Below are positions 55,430 to 63,865 of a stretch of DNA of 64,000 bases, piece after piece. The translations under genes and the position numbers were made by a program. Below the pieces are notes generated by a model. The model was not told the origin of the DNA and made no database searches. It was given only the letters and a program-made list of their open reading frames with translations. This DNA comes from Alsobacter soli (GTDB lineage: Bacteria > Pseudomonadota > Alphaproteobacteria > Rhizobiales > Beijerinckiaceae): contig NZ_PVZS01000005.1 of NCBI RefSeq assembly GCF_003004785.1, forward strand, positions 62,001 through 126,000. Reading direction: 5' to 3'. The first letter of the stretch is position 1, and each line of letters opens with the position of its first letter.

Positions 55430-55522
55430 CCGCCGACCGTCACCGGCCAGCCCTTGGCGGCGCCGCCCCGGCGACCGGTCCTTCCCGCCAGATTCCCGGG
55501 CGCTCCCGAACGGGAGCCTGGC

Positions 55523-56257
55523 TCAGCCCTCGCACACCTGTGCATGCGACCTGAAGATCTCCGTCTCGGCGAACGCGATGGTCTCCCGGCAGGAGCAGCA
55601 GGTCTCCTGGATACGCCGGCGGTCGAGCAACTCCATGCGGCCCCGTCCGGTGAGGATCATCCCTCGCCGTTGCAGCGCGGAAGCGGTCACCGCGATCGTG
55701 GTCCGCTGAACCCCGAGGATGTTGGCCAGGGACGCCTGGGTCAGCGAAAGCTCGTCGCCGCCGTGGCTGCGGGCGGAGGCGTCCAGCAAGACCCGGCACA
55801 TCCGGCTCTCGACGGGATGGATGGCCGAGCACGCCACGAGTTGCCGCGCCTCGACCATCAAGGCTTCCATGTGCTTGTGAACCGCGGCCCGCAGGCCGGC
55901 GGATTGCTCGAAGATCTCGCGGTAGTGCTGCGACCGGATCCTCCACGCCTGACCCGAGATCTGCACGACGGCGCGGGTGAAGCTCTGACGACTTCCGCAG
56001 GCCTCGAAAGCCCCGTAAGCGCCGTTCCAGCCGATCATCCCTCCGCTGACGCTTTCACCGCCGACGGTCTCGGACGCCACGCAGATCAAGGCGTCGTCGG
56101 GGAACCAGACCCACTCGACGAGATTCCCGGGCTCCTGGAGCACCGTTCGGGCGTGCAGGGCGACCCTTTCTAGCCGTCCTCTGGCGCGCAACGCCGTTGC
56201 AGGCTCGATCTGGGCCAGGATCTTATTCCGAGGATTGAACTCCATCCCTGCCCCCAT
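55523..56257 (-). CDS. Crp/Fnr family transcriptional regulator (first)
   Basis: A 244-residue regulator with an N-terminal cyclic-nucleotide-like beta barrel (VLQEPGNLVEWVWFPDDALI, GGMIGWNGAYGAFEACGSRQ) and a C-terminal helix-turn-helix (LSLTQASLANILGVQRTTIA). No Cys cluster of the FNR type is seen near the N-terminus. Start is uncertain: ATG 56257 (MGAGMEF) or 56245. It is convergent with the hybrid kinase gene and may control the neighbouring cluster. Confidence 0.82.
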   Translation of the reverse strand: MGAGMEFNPRNKILAQIEPATALRARGRLERVALHARTVLQEPGNLVEWVWFPDDALICVASETVGGESVSGGMIGWNGAYGAFEACGSRQSFTRAVVQISGQAWRIRSQHYREIFEQSAGLRAAVHKHMEALMVEARQLVACSAIHPVESRMCRVLLDASARSHGGDELSLTQASLANILGVQRTTIAVTASALQRRGMILTGRGRMELLDRRRIQETCCSCRETIAFAETEIFRSHAQVCEG

Positions 56258-56394
56258 CCGAATATCGCCGGGCGATAACCAGCGTGAGCTTATCTTGGTT
56301 TCATCAGCGGATCTAAGTAGGGCGGTCGGTCGTTCGGCCATGGGAACCATAACGTTCCGACCGCGCTAACCGAGGAAATTAGGGAACCTCGCCG

Positions 56395-56592
56395 ATGACG
56401 GGTATGGAAACCAGCGACCTAGACACGGACCGGACGCCGTTGAACGTGGAGATCTACAACGGAGAGGTTGTGGTGACCGGCCCTCGCGTGGCCGTTGCGC
56501 TTACCGCCGATGCTGCAGCGGAGACGGCCCGCCGGTTGGCCGCAGCCGCCAGCGAGGCGGGTGCGCATCTACGCCGGCCGGAAGATGCTTAA
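56395..56592 (+). CDS. Small hypothetical protein
   Basis: A 65-residue acidic protein (MTGMETSDLDTDRTPLNVEI, then YNGEVVVTGPRVAVALTADA and an Ala-rich helix). It has no named family that I recognise. It sits between two Crp/Fnr genes and 38 bp after an inverted repeat at 56343-56357. The coherent beta-then-helix pattern supports a real gene. Confidence 0.5.
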   Translation: MTGMETSDLDTDRTPLNVEIYNGEVVVTGPRVAVALTADAAAETARRLAAAASEAGAHLRRPEDA

Positions 56593-56692
56593 CGATAGAT
56601 TGAGGCTCAGAGGTCCTTACGGCGCGCGTGACAAGCTCACCTCGCCGCCTAGCCAACTTGCAGCGCAAGTTCCTGATTGCGCGTGCATAGGA

Positions 56693-57418
56693 TTACCCCG
56701 CGAGCAGCCGGCGCTGCTCGCGCGTGATGATGCGGTGGCAATCGCACGTCGCCTCCTCGAGCCGCTGCGCATTCGTGACGGTCACCATGCCGCGGGTGTT
56801 GCGAATGGAGCCCATCTCCTCCAGCACGCCGAGGCAGCTGGTGACGCTTGGCCTGCGCACGCCGAGGAGCCGCGCCAGGACGCTGTGCGTGAGCGGCAGA
56901 GAGTTGTCCTTGAGGCCGTCGCGGGCCAGCAGCAGCCAGCGGCAGAGGCGCTCCTTGAGGGTGTGGTGCGAGTTGCAGGCGCCCGACTGCGAGGTCTGCA
57001 GCAGCACCACCTGGACATAGAGCGACAGCATTCGGCGTAGCGAGGCGCTCTCGGCCATGGCCTGCCGCAACACCCCGCTCGGTAGGCGCAAGGCCGTGCC
57101 GCCCACCTGCACGATGCGGCGCAGCGGCGGCTCGGCGTCGTCGCCCAGCACGATCGGAATGCCGGTCATGCCCTCCGACCCGATGAGCCACACCTCGACC
57201 CAGCGGTCGCGGCTCACCCGCGCCGCCACCGACACCAGCCCGGATTCGATGAAGTAGACGTGCTGCATCGGCAGCTTGGCGTGGTGCAGGATCTGCCGGC
57301 TCTTGAGGAGGCAGGGCTCCAGATGGGGCCGCAGGAGGTCTCTGTCATGCGGGGCGAGCCGGCGCAGCAGCAGGTTGCGGCTCGTCTCGATGGACAGCGT
57401 TCCGGCCCGTTGGTCCAC
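56693..57418 (-). CDS. Crp/Fnr family transcriptional regulator (second)
   Basis: A 241-residue regulator starting at GTG 57418. The sensor barrel is HHAKLPMQHVYFIESGLVSV with VWLIGSEGMTGIPIVLGDDA. The helix-turn-helix is LTHSVLARLLGVRRPSVTSC. Cys residues in EEATCDCHRII are at the end, not in the FNR cluster position. It resembles the regulator at 55523-56257 in layout but not closely in sequence. A 100-bp repeat lies just upstream of its start. Confidence 0.83.
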   Translation of the reverse strand: MDQRAGTLSIETSRNLLLRRLAPHDRDLLRPHLEPCLLKSRQILHHAKLPMQHVYFIESGLVSVAARVSRDRWVEVWLIGSEGMTGIPIVLGDDAEPPLRRIVQVGGTALRLPSGVLRQAMAESASLRRMLSLYVQVVLLQTSQSGACNSHHTLKERLCRWLLLARDGLKDNSLPLTHSVLARLLGVRRPSVTSCLGVLEEMGSIRNTRGMVTVTNAQRLEEATCDCHRIITREQRRLLAG

Positions 57419-57450
57419 GCGTTCGCCTCCGCTTCGGCGCGCAGCTTCAG

Positions 57451-57551
57451 GCGCGCCCGAGGCTGAAACGATGTCGGGCCGCGAAATGATCCCGCGAGTG
57501 TGGGAGCTTCAGGGTGTAGCGTGTCCGTTGGGATGGCGTCGCTCGCCCTAA
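57451..57551 (+). repeat. ~100-bp direct repeat, copy A
   Basis: Starts GCGCGCCCGAGGCTGA, contains GGAGCTTCAGGGTGTA, and ends GGCGTCGCTCGCC. It matches 63762-63865 over its whole length with scattered differences and small gaps. The first bases equal the last codons of the NDH-2 pseudogene at 63777, so this copy probably includes the end of another such gene. Confidence 0.75.
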
Positions 57552-57691
57552 AAGGTCAGATCCCTAGGATTTCAGATCCTTCAGCTCAAAAGTCGACGAT
57601 CTCTTCTACCGGGGCGTGCATTCAATCCTCTGTCAGGCTCGGCGCAAAACTCCACCTGGGCCGGGTCGGAAAGGCCCAAGCAGCGTCCGCA

Positions 57692-58936
57692 TCACTCCGC
57701 CTTGGCGTGCAGCGTCCGTCGCAGCTTGCCGACATCGTCGGCGGACACGCTCTCAGCCACATTACCCCAAGCCGTGCGGACGTAGGTTGCTACGGCCGCG
57801 ATCTGGGCGTCGCTCAGCTTCCAGTCGAAAGCCGGCATCGAGAATGGCGTCGGCCGCGCGTCGGTGGGCGTCGTCCGGGCACCTTGCAGGATGACGCGGA
57901 TCACGGTCGTCGCGTCTGCTTGCTGCACATTCGCGTTGCCCTTGAGCGGCGGGAAGACGGTCGGTGTGCCCTCGCCGTTGCTTCTGTGACAGGTCGAGCA
58001 CTGGTCGAGGAAGATCGCTTCTCCGGAACCGGATAGCCCGGAGGACGATGTCTGCTGGCCTGAGGCGCTGCTCGGCACCCGTCCGGCTTCGCCCGGGAGG
58101 TCCTTGAGATAGGCCGCGACGGCGTGCAAATCCTCGTCGTTCAATTGCGAGGTCGAATACTGGATCACCTCCGACATGGGCCCAGTCGCGCTGTCGTGGC
58201 TGTTGCGACCCGTTTTCAGGTAGTCGATGACATCCGCCTCGCTCCATCCGCCGAGGCCAGTCCGCAAATCGGCGCCCAGGTTCGGCGCGAACCAGTTTTC
58301 GATCGTGCCGCCGGCCAGAGCCTTGTCGTCCATGTCGGCCCCGAGCACGTTTTTCGGCGTGTGGCAGGCGCCACAGTGCCCAAGCCCTTCCACGAGATAG
58401 GCGCCGCGGTTCCAGGAGGCCGACTTGGACGGGTCGGGATGGAACGCGCCGTCGTCGAAGAACATCCAGTTCCAGGGGCGCATCACGGCGCGCTCGCTCA
58501 GTGGAAATGGCAGCTTGTTGCGCGGGGGAGCGTTCGCGATCGGCTCGAGGGTCTGCAAATAGGCGCGGATCGCCAGGACGTCACCGCGGGTCACGTGCGT
58601 GTAGTAGGGATAGGGGAAAGCGGGATAGAGCCGCTCGCCATTGGCAGAAACGCCCTCGTGCATGGCGCGGTAGAAATCGTCGTCCGACCAGGCCCCGATC
58701 CCTGTTTGCCGGTCCGGCGTGATGTTGGCCGAGTAGATCGCGCCGAACGGCGTCTGCAACGGCCGACCCCCGGCGAAGGGCTTGGAGGGGTCGGCTGTGT
58801 GACAGGCGTAGCAATCCCCCGCGGACACCAGATAGCGGCCGCGCTCGATCTGGGCATGGTCGCCATCGGCGAACACCAGTCCGGCGGATGTCGCCACGAG
58901 CAGCCCGGCGATCAGGAACGGGGTGGCGCTGCGCAT
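57692..58936 (-). CDS. Triheme cytochrome c subunit of gluconate-type dehydrogenase
   Basis: A 414-residue exported cytochrome c with a signal peptide (FLIAGLLVATSAGLVFADG). Three CxxCH heme sites are readable: DCYACHTADPSKPF, HCGACHTPKNVLG and QCSTCHRSNGEG. It resembles the cytochrome subunits of FAD-dependent gluconate 2-dehydrogenase and alcohol dehydrogenases, passing electrons to ubiquinone. It starts 10 bp after the GMC subunit stop. Confidence 0.9.
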   Translation of the reverse strand: MRSATPFLIAGLLVATSAGLVFADGDHAQIERGRYLVSAGDCYACHTADPSKPFAGGRPLQTPFGAIYSANITPDRQTGIGAWSDDDFYRAMHEGVSANGERLYPAFPYPYYTHVTRGDVLAIRAYLQTLEPIANAPPRNKLPFPLSERAVMRPWNWMFFDDGAFHPDPSKSASWNRGAYLVEGLGHCGACHTPKNVLGADMDDKALAGGTIENWFAPNLGADLRTGLGGWSEADVIDYLKTGRNSHDSATGPMSEVIQYSTSQLNDEDLHAVAAYLKDLPGEAGRVPSSASGQQTSSSGLSGSGEAIFLDQCSTCHRSNGEGTPTVFPPLKGNANVQQADATTVIRVILQGARTTPTDARPTPFSMPAFDWKLSDAQIAAVATYVRTAWGNVAESVSADDVGKLRRTLHAKAE

Positions 58937-58946
58937 GGTGGACGCC

Positions 58947-60707
58947 TCATGCTTGAACCAGCGGGCCCGGGCTCTTCAGGTACTGGTTGCGGATCGCGTC
59001 CGCGGCCCAATAGGTGAGGGCGCCGACCGTGCCGGTCGGGTTGTAGCCAGGGTTTTGGGGAAAGGCGCAGGCACCCATGACGAATACGTTGTGGGCCTGC
59101 CAGCTTTGCAGGTAGCGGTTCACCGCGCTCGTCTTCGGGTCGTCGCCCATGATCGCGCCCCCCGTGTTGTGCGTCGTCTGGTAGGGCACGATCGAGTAGG
59201 ACCCCTTGCGCCTCGAGACCTTGATCTCGCGGGGCTGCATGGCCCTGGCGATTTCCGCGGCCCGGTCGGTGAGGTAGTCCGACATTCGGTGTTCATTGTC
59301 GGTGAAGTCGAAGGTCATCCGCACGAGCGGCCGACCGTGCACGTCCCGGTAGAAGGGGTCGAGATCGAGGTAGTTGCCCCGATGGCTCATCACGGCGCCG
59401 TGCGTGCTGATCGAGCATTGCTTGAGGTAGTTGTCGACCACGGCCTTCTTCCACTTCGACCCCCACTTGGGCGTGCCTTCCGGCACGGGATGGGTCTCGA
59501 TCGGACGCCCGTTGGTGGTCCAAAGCGCAATGTATCCCCCGCCGATAAACCCGAGCCCGGTGTGGTCGAAGTTGTCGCCATTGTACTCGTCGATCCCCAT
59601 CCCGAGGGAGCCGGCGCCGATGAACGTGTTCGTGAGCTTGTCGTCGAAGAAGACGTCGACGGCGCTGGTGATCTGGTACGCGTAGTTGCGCCCGACCACG
59701 CCGGTGTTCGTTTCGGGATCATAGGGCTGGCCGAGCCCCGAAAGCAGCATCAGGCGCACGTTGTGGAGCGCGAAGGCGCAGAGGATCACGAGATCCGCAG
59801 GTTGTTCCCACTCCTCGCCCTGGGCGTCGACATAGGTGATGCCGGTCGCCTTCTTGCCCGTGTTGTCGAGGTTCACCTTGAGGACCTCGCATTGTGTCCT
59901 GAGCTCGAAGTTTGGCTTGCGCATGAGCACAGGGAGGATCGTCGTCTGCGGGCTGGCCTTGGAGTAGTTGCCGCAGGCGTATTTCTCGCAGAAGCCGCAA
60001 TAGGTGCAGGGGCCGAGCTGCACTCCGAGCGGGTTCGTGTAGGCGCGCGACATGTTGGCCGAGGGACACGGGAAGGGCGCATGGCCGGTCTCCTGCGCGG
60101 CCTTGGCGAAGAGCATCGGGGCGTAGGTCATGTCCATCGGCGGGTTCGGAAAATCCCGCTTGCGGGGCCCCTCGAACGGGTTTCCGCCGGGCTGCTTGGT
60201 CCCGTTGAGGTTGCCCGCCTTGCCGGAAATGCCGCAGAGGTACTCGAAGCGGTCGTAGTAGGGCTCGAGCTCGTCGTAAGTGACGCCCCAGTCCTGCACC
60301 GTCATGCCCTCGGCGAGCTTGCCGTAGCGCTGCTCGTTGTGGCTTTTCGCCACGAAGTCGGTCGGCAGAAACCGCCAGGTCTGGCCATTCCAGTGGATCC
60401 CGGCGCCCCCGACGCCGGTGGCCGGCAGGAAGGAGCCGAGATGGCGCATGGGCAGCGCGGTCTCACCCCCGTTGTTGCGGAAGGTCAGGGTTTCCCGCGA
60501 GGCTTCCTGGAAGAGCTCGTGACGGAAGTAGTAGCGCAGTTCGTCCTGGATGAAGGTCGGCGCGAAGTCTGTCGGTGTGTCGCGCCAGACTCCGCGCTCC
60601 AGCGCCAGCACGTTCAGACCGGCGTCCGTGAACTCCTGGGCGAGCATGGCCGCCGTCCAGCCGAATCCCACCAAGGCGACGTCGATGCTCGGGAGCTTGC
60701 GGGCCAT
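58947..60707 (-). CDS. GMC oxidoreductase, gluconate 2-dehydrogenase FAD subunit
   Basis: A 586-residue flavoprotein. The FAD-binding start is VALVGFGWTAAMLAQEFTDA with GLNVLALERG; the C-terminal substrate part has TTHNTGGAIMGDDPKTS and FPQNPGYNPTGTVGALTYWA. A Cys-rich stretch CTYCGFCEKYACGNYSKAS may hold an Fe-S cluster, as in bacterial FAD-glucose dehydrogenases. The ATG at 60707 (MARKLPSIDVA) is used. Central catalytic gene of a three-gene operon; the natural substrate (gluconate, glucose or another sugar acid) is not fixed by sequence. Confidence 0.9.
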   Translation of the reverse strand: MARKLPSIDVALVGFGWTAAMLAQEFTDAGLNVLALERGVWRDTPTDFAPTFIQDELRYYFRHELFQEASRETLTFRNNGGETALPMRHLGSFLPATGVGGAGIHWNGQTWRFLPTDFVAKSHNEQRYGKLAEGMTVQDWGVTYDELEPYYDRFEYLCGISGKAGNLNGTKQPGGNPFEGPRKRDFPNPPMDMTYAPMLFAKAAQETGHAPFPCPSANMSRAYTNPLGVQLGPCTYCGFCEKYACGNYSKASPQTTILPVLMRKPNFELRTQCEVLKVNLDNTGKKATGITYVDAQGEEWEQPADLVILCAFALHNVRLMLLSGLGQPYDPETNTGVVGRNYAYQITSAVDVFFDDKLTNTFIGAGSLGMGIDEYNGDNFDHTGLGFIGGGYIALWTTNGRPIETHPVPEGTPKWGSKWKKAVVDNYLKQCSISTHGAVMSHRGNYLDLDPFYRDVHGRPLVRMTFDFTDNEHRMSDYLTDRAAEIARAMQPREIKVSRRKGSYSIVPYQTTHNTGGAIMGDDPKTSAVNRYLQSWQAHNVFVMGACAFPQNPGYNPTGTVGALTYWAADAIRNQYLKSPGPLVQA

Positions 60708-60711
60708 GGAT

Positions 60712-61455
60712 TCACCCCTTGCTCGACCAGGCGGGCCGTCCCTGGAGGCCCACCGGAGGCAGCGGAAATCGTTCGCCATGCTTGGCGACGAAGTCGCGAT
60801 AGTCGTACCGCGCGCCCGGGAAGCCGATCATGCGCCAGGCTTCCATGTTGCGGTTGCCGCCGTAGATCGGGTCGGCGAAGAAACCCTCGATCGTGTTCTG
60901 CAGCAGCAGGTCAAAGAAGGCCTTCCCGCTCACGCCGCCGAGGTCGACCTTGCCCGCCTCGAGGTCGCTCAGCAGGGCGTCCTGGTCCTCGGTCGCGAGA
61001 TTTGCGAAGCGCCGGCCGTCCTTGATCGAGGAGACGTGCGCATCGAGCTGTTTGATGGCGTAGCGGTAGAGCTGCGCCGGCGTGAGACGGGACTGATACC
61101 CCTGGTTGTCGCTTCCCTGGCGCCACGGACCGAGCATGTACCAGCGCTCGGCGCGGCCATACTCGCCAGCCAGCTGCCGATCCAGGAAGGTCGGGACGCC
61201 CAGTTCCTTGGCGCCCGGGCCGAGATCGTCCGCAGGGATAAGCCTCGCCACGGCGGCCTCAATCAGCGCCGCCTCCTGGGGCGTGAAAAAGATATACCCG
61301 CCGGGATCTATAGCGTGCGGCGCGTCGGCTTGGGACGGAGCCCAAGGGACCTCGCCCTTGATGCTGTGAGCCGAGGCCGGGCGCTCGGTGGCAACGACAG
61401 CGGCCGCAGCGCCGCCAGCCAGTATCTGCCGCCTGCTCAAAGCAATCTTTTCCAT
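60712..61455 (-). CDS. Gluconate 2-dehydrogenase subunit 3 family protein
   Basis: A 247-residue small subunit with a Tat signal (MEKIALSRRQILAGGAAAAV). FFTPQEAALIEAAVARLIPA, FLDRQLAGEYGRAERWYMLG and FFDLLLQNTIEGFFADPIYG are the family pattern. It carries the GMC subunit, which has no export signal of its own, through the Tat system. It starts the operon subunit 3 - GMC - cytochrome c, 4 bp before the GMC gene. Confidence 0.9.
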   Translation of the reverse strand: MEKIALSRRQILAGGAAAAVVATERPASAHSIKGEVPWAPSQADAPHAIDPGGYIFFTPQEAALIEAAVARLIPADDLGPGAKELGVPTFLDRQLAGEYGRAERWYMLGPWRQGSDNQGYQSRLTPAQLYRYAIKQLDAHVSSIKDGRRFANLATEDQDALLSDLEAGKVDLGGVSGKAFFDLLLQNTIEGFFADPIYGGNRNMEAWRMIGFPGARYDYRDFVAKHGERFPLPPVGLQGRPAWSSKG

Positions 61456-61470
61456 GCCGCTCCGCTCCCT

Positions 61471-61953
61471 CTAGCCGGGGCCACCTGACTTCGTGCTGGA
61501 CTTGGGTTCCTTGGTGACCCCCGCGGGCACGCCCGACGAGGACGAGGGACTAAGCGCCGACGGGCCGGAACCCGCGCGGAACGCAGGCGCGGCCACGAGC
61601 GATGTGAGAGAGACCTTCAGGCGGACGCGCAACGGCTCTTCACCAGCTGCGCGTACGCCATGCTCGGCCGCTTCCCTCGTATCCCGCGCGATCGCTGCAA
61701 CGCCCGGAAAGGCGACTGCGACATCCTTCTCGCCGACTCCGAGTGATCCAGAAAGGCCCACAACCAGGGCGGCCGCTCTTCCCTGGTCTATCAACAGATC
61801 CTGCACGACGCCGACAGGGACGCCGGCGCTGTCCTCCACGGGCGAACCCACCAATTGGGTCAGAAGATTCTGGTCCCCTTGTGCTAGCGCTCCGGCGGCG
61901 CAGAGCGTCAGTCCGGACGCAACGACGGCGGTTGTAAGCCAGCTTCTCGGCAC
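61471..61953 (-). CDS. PRC-barrel domain protein, exported
   Basis: A 160-residue protein with a signal peptide (SWLTTAVVASGLTLCAAGAL) and a PRC-barrel domain (LLTQLVGSPVEDSAGVPVGV, VQDLLIDQGRAAALVVGLSG, GVGEKDVAVAF). The tail is Ser/Pro/Lys-rich. It precedes the dehydrogenase operon on the same strand by 15 bp and may be co-transcribed. Function is unknown. Confidence 0.8.
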   Translation of the reverse strand: MPRSWLTTAVVASGLTLCAAGALAQGDQNLLTQLVGSPVEDSAGVPVGVVQDLLIDQGRAAALVVGLSGSLGVGEKDVAVAFPGVAAIARDTREAAEHGVRAAGEEPLRVRLKVSLTSLVAAPAFRAGSGPSALSPSSSSGVPAGVTKEPKSSTKSGGPG

Positions 61954-62300
61954 GTCCGGCTCCGGATCTCATGACCGGAGGATAGACGCCGCGCCGGAGG
62001 AGCCGTTCCGTTCCCGTAAACTTAGCATGGTCCGCTTCAAGACCGAGCGCGCGGTTCCGCGGCATGGAGCAAAGCTGTCCACGCGCTTTGCCTCGGGCGC
62101 ATCCTCGCGGGCGCGGAAATGGCCCACATTACGGCCCATGCCGCCCCTCGAAGTGCGCCGATGATGCACCCGGCGCAGCCCTTGGGAGCGATAGTGGCCC
62201 GCCTGGCGCTCAGGACATCGCGTGGCGGGCTTCTTTTGCCTTCGCAGCAAGCCTTCGCCGAAGGTTCAGCCGGTGAGAACGTCGAACGGCACCGTAGGCG
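61954..62300. other. 347-bp intergenic region with a terminator-like hairpin
   Basis: No coding region is supported. On the plus strand GCCCGCC (62197-62203) pairs with GGCGGGC (62224-62230), followed by TTCTTTT. There is no plus-strand gene upstream for it to terminate, so a small RNA from about 62000-62237 is one explanation. Confidence 0.4.
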
Positions 62301-62672
62301 CTAATGTCCCGATGCCCTGGCGATCATCTCCCTCATGAGCGCGACAAGCAGCCGATCGGGCACGGGTTTGGGCAGGAAAGGGCACCCGTCAGGAAGTTCG
62401 CGGGACGGCAGCTCCTCGCCCGAGATCAGGATCACCGGTACTTCGGGCCAGCGGCTTCGGATCTCGTGCGCCAGCTCGACGCCATCCATCTCGCCGGGCA
62501 TGTCGATATCGGACACTACGATGGCGAAGCTGTCAGCCTCAAGCAGAGAGAGCGCCTCATCGGCATCTCCCGCGCCGATGACCACAAAGCCGGTGTTCTC
62601 CAGCATCTGCGCCATCATGAAGCGGAGTAGCAGCCCGTCCTCGACGAGCAGAACACGAGAGTGGTGGGGCAT
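62301..62672 (-). CDS. Single-domain response regulator
   Basis: A receiver protein of 123 residues (MPHHSRVLLVEDGLLLRFMM). The phosphorylation site is in FAIVVSDIDMPG and the Lys in CPFLPKPVPDRL. ATG 62672 is chosen; an in-frame start at 62735 would add 21 residues without homology. No kinase gene is adjacent. It is similar in type to the receiver at 13603-14046. Confidence 0.85.
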   Translation of the reverse strand: MPHHSRVLLVEDGLLLRFMMAQMLENTGFVVIGAGDADEALSLLEADSFAIVVSDIDMPGEMDGVELAHEIRSRWPEVPVILISGEELPSRELPDGCPFLPKPVPDRLLVALMREMIARASGH

Positions 62673-62964
62673 TCGCGCCTCCAACCGATGGGGAATGCCC
62701 GTTTCGCTTAAGCGGCCCCATTGAGCAAGTCTCATGGTAGCTTGGGAGCTATGCCGTGCTGTCTTAGAACAATTGAGAGGCTTCCGGCACGCGGGCGCTT
62801 GGGTTCAAGCTTCGACGCTGGGCGCCCTCGAATAATCTCGGACCGGGTGCGGCAGCAGACCTTCCAACGGCTTCCCGCCAAGTCGATCCGTCGCGCCTCT
62901 AGTTGACGAAGCGCGAAACCCGGACCACGGCCCGTGAGTGGCCACAGTCGCACTTCAAGGGCGC

Positions 62965-63777
62965 GCAGGCTGCGGTCGGCGGCGGCCCGACCGGCGTTGA
63001 GATGGCCGGTGCGATCGCGGAACTGTCCCGGTGGACGCTGGCGCGAGACTTTCGGCACATCGACCCCGCTTCGGCGCGCACGTTGCTCGTCGAGGAGGGA
63101 CCGCGACTGCTTGCCGCCTTTGCTGAAGAGCTGGCGCGACGTACGCCGCCGAGCGCCTGCGTGGACTGGGCGTCAAGGTGCTCGCGGGCGCAAGCGTGGA
63201 CGACGTTCGCCCGGGCTCGGTCGTGATCGCTGGGCGGGAGACGCCCTGCGGCGCCGTGGTCTGGGGCGGCCGGGATCCGGGCGACCAGCATCACCGGGCG
63301 CCCGGGGGGCCGCTCGACCGGGCCGGCCGGGTCAGCGTCGATCCGACCCTGGCCATCGCGGGGCGGGACGACGCCTATGCTATCGGCGACTGTGCTCTCT
63401 GCCTGCAGGACGGCCAGCCGTTGCCCGCCCTCGCCCAGGTTGCAAAACAGCAGGGCGAGTACCTCGGGCGCGTCCTTGGAAAACTAGGGGGGGTTCCGGA
63501 CCAGCCGTTCCTCTTCCAGAACCAGGGGAACGCGGCGGTCGTGGGCCGCAATGCGGCGGTGTTCGACTTCGGCAAGCACCATCTGCGAGGGCGTGTGGCT
63601 TGGCTACTTTGGGCGCTCGTGCATGTCTACTTGCTCGTCGGATTTGACAAGCGGCTGTTCGTAACCATGCAATGGGTCTGGCGCTATCTGACCTACGAAC
63701 GCGGCGCACAAATGATCATGCCGGACGGGCTGGTCTCTACGGTCGAGCCCTTCCTTCGCGAGCGCGCCCGAGGCTGA
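62965..63777 (+). pseudogene. NADH dehydrogenase type II (NDH-2) remnant, truncated and frameshifted
   Basis: The C-terminal two thirds of an NDH-2-like flavoprotein. It enters at VGGGPTGVEMAGAIAELSRW (frame of 62903), continuing through ARTLLVEEGPRLLAAFAEEL. A one-base loss near 63140 moves the homology to the frame of 63178: YAAERLRGLGVKVLAGASVD, IGDCALCLQDGQPLPALAQV, and the membrane-binding end AWLLWALVHVYLLVGFDKRL. The N-terminal FAD part is absent: the sequence upstream of 62965 shows no homology. It is therefore doubly broken and not expected to be functional. Confidence 0.8.
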
Positions 63778-63865
63778 AGCGATATCGGGCCGCAAATTGA
63801 TCCCGTGAGCGTTGGAGCTTCAGGGTGTAAATCGCGAGTCGGTTGGGGTGGCGTCGCTCGCCTAA
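63762..63865 (+). repeat. ~100-bp direct repeat, copy B
   Basis: Covers the last codons of the NDH-2 remnant and the following intergenic DNA. It matches 57451-57551 in the same orientation, sharing GCGCGCCCGAGGCTGA, GGAGCTTCAGGGTGTA and GGCGTCGCTCGCC, with scattered differences. Confidence 0.75.
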
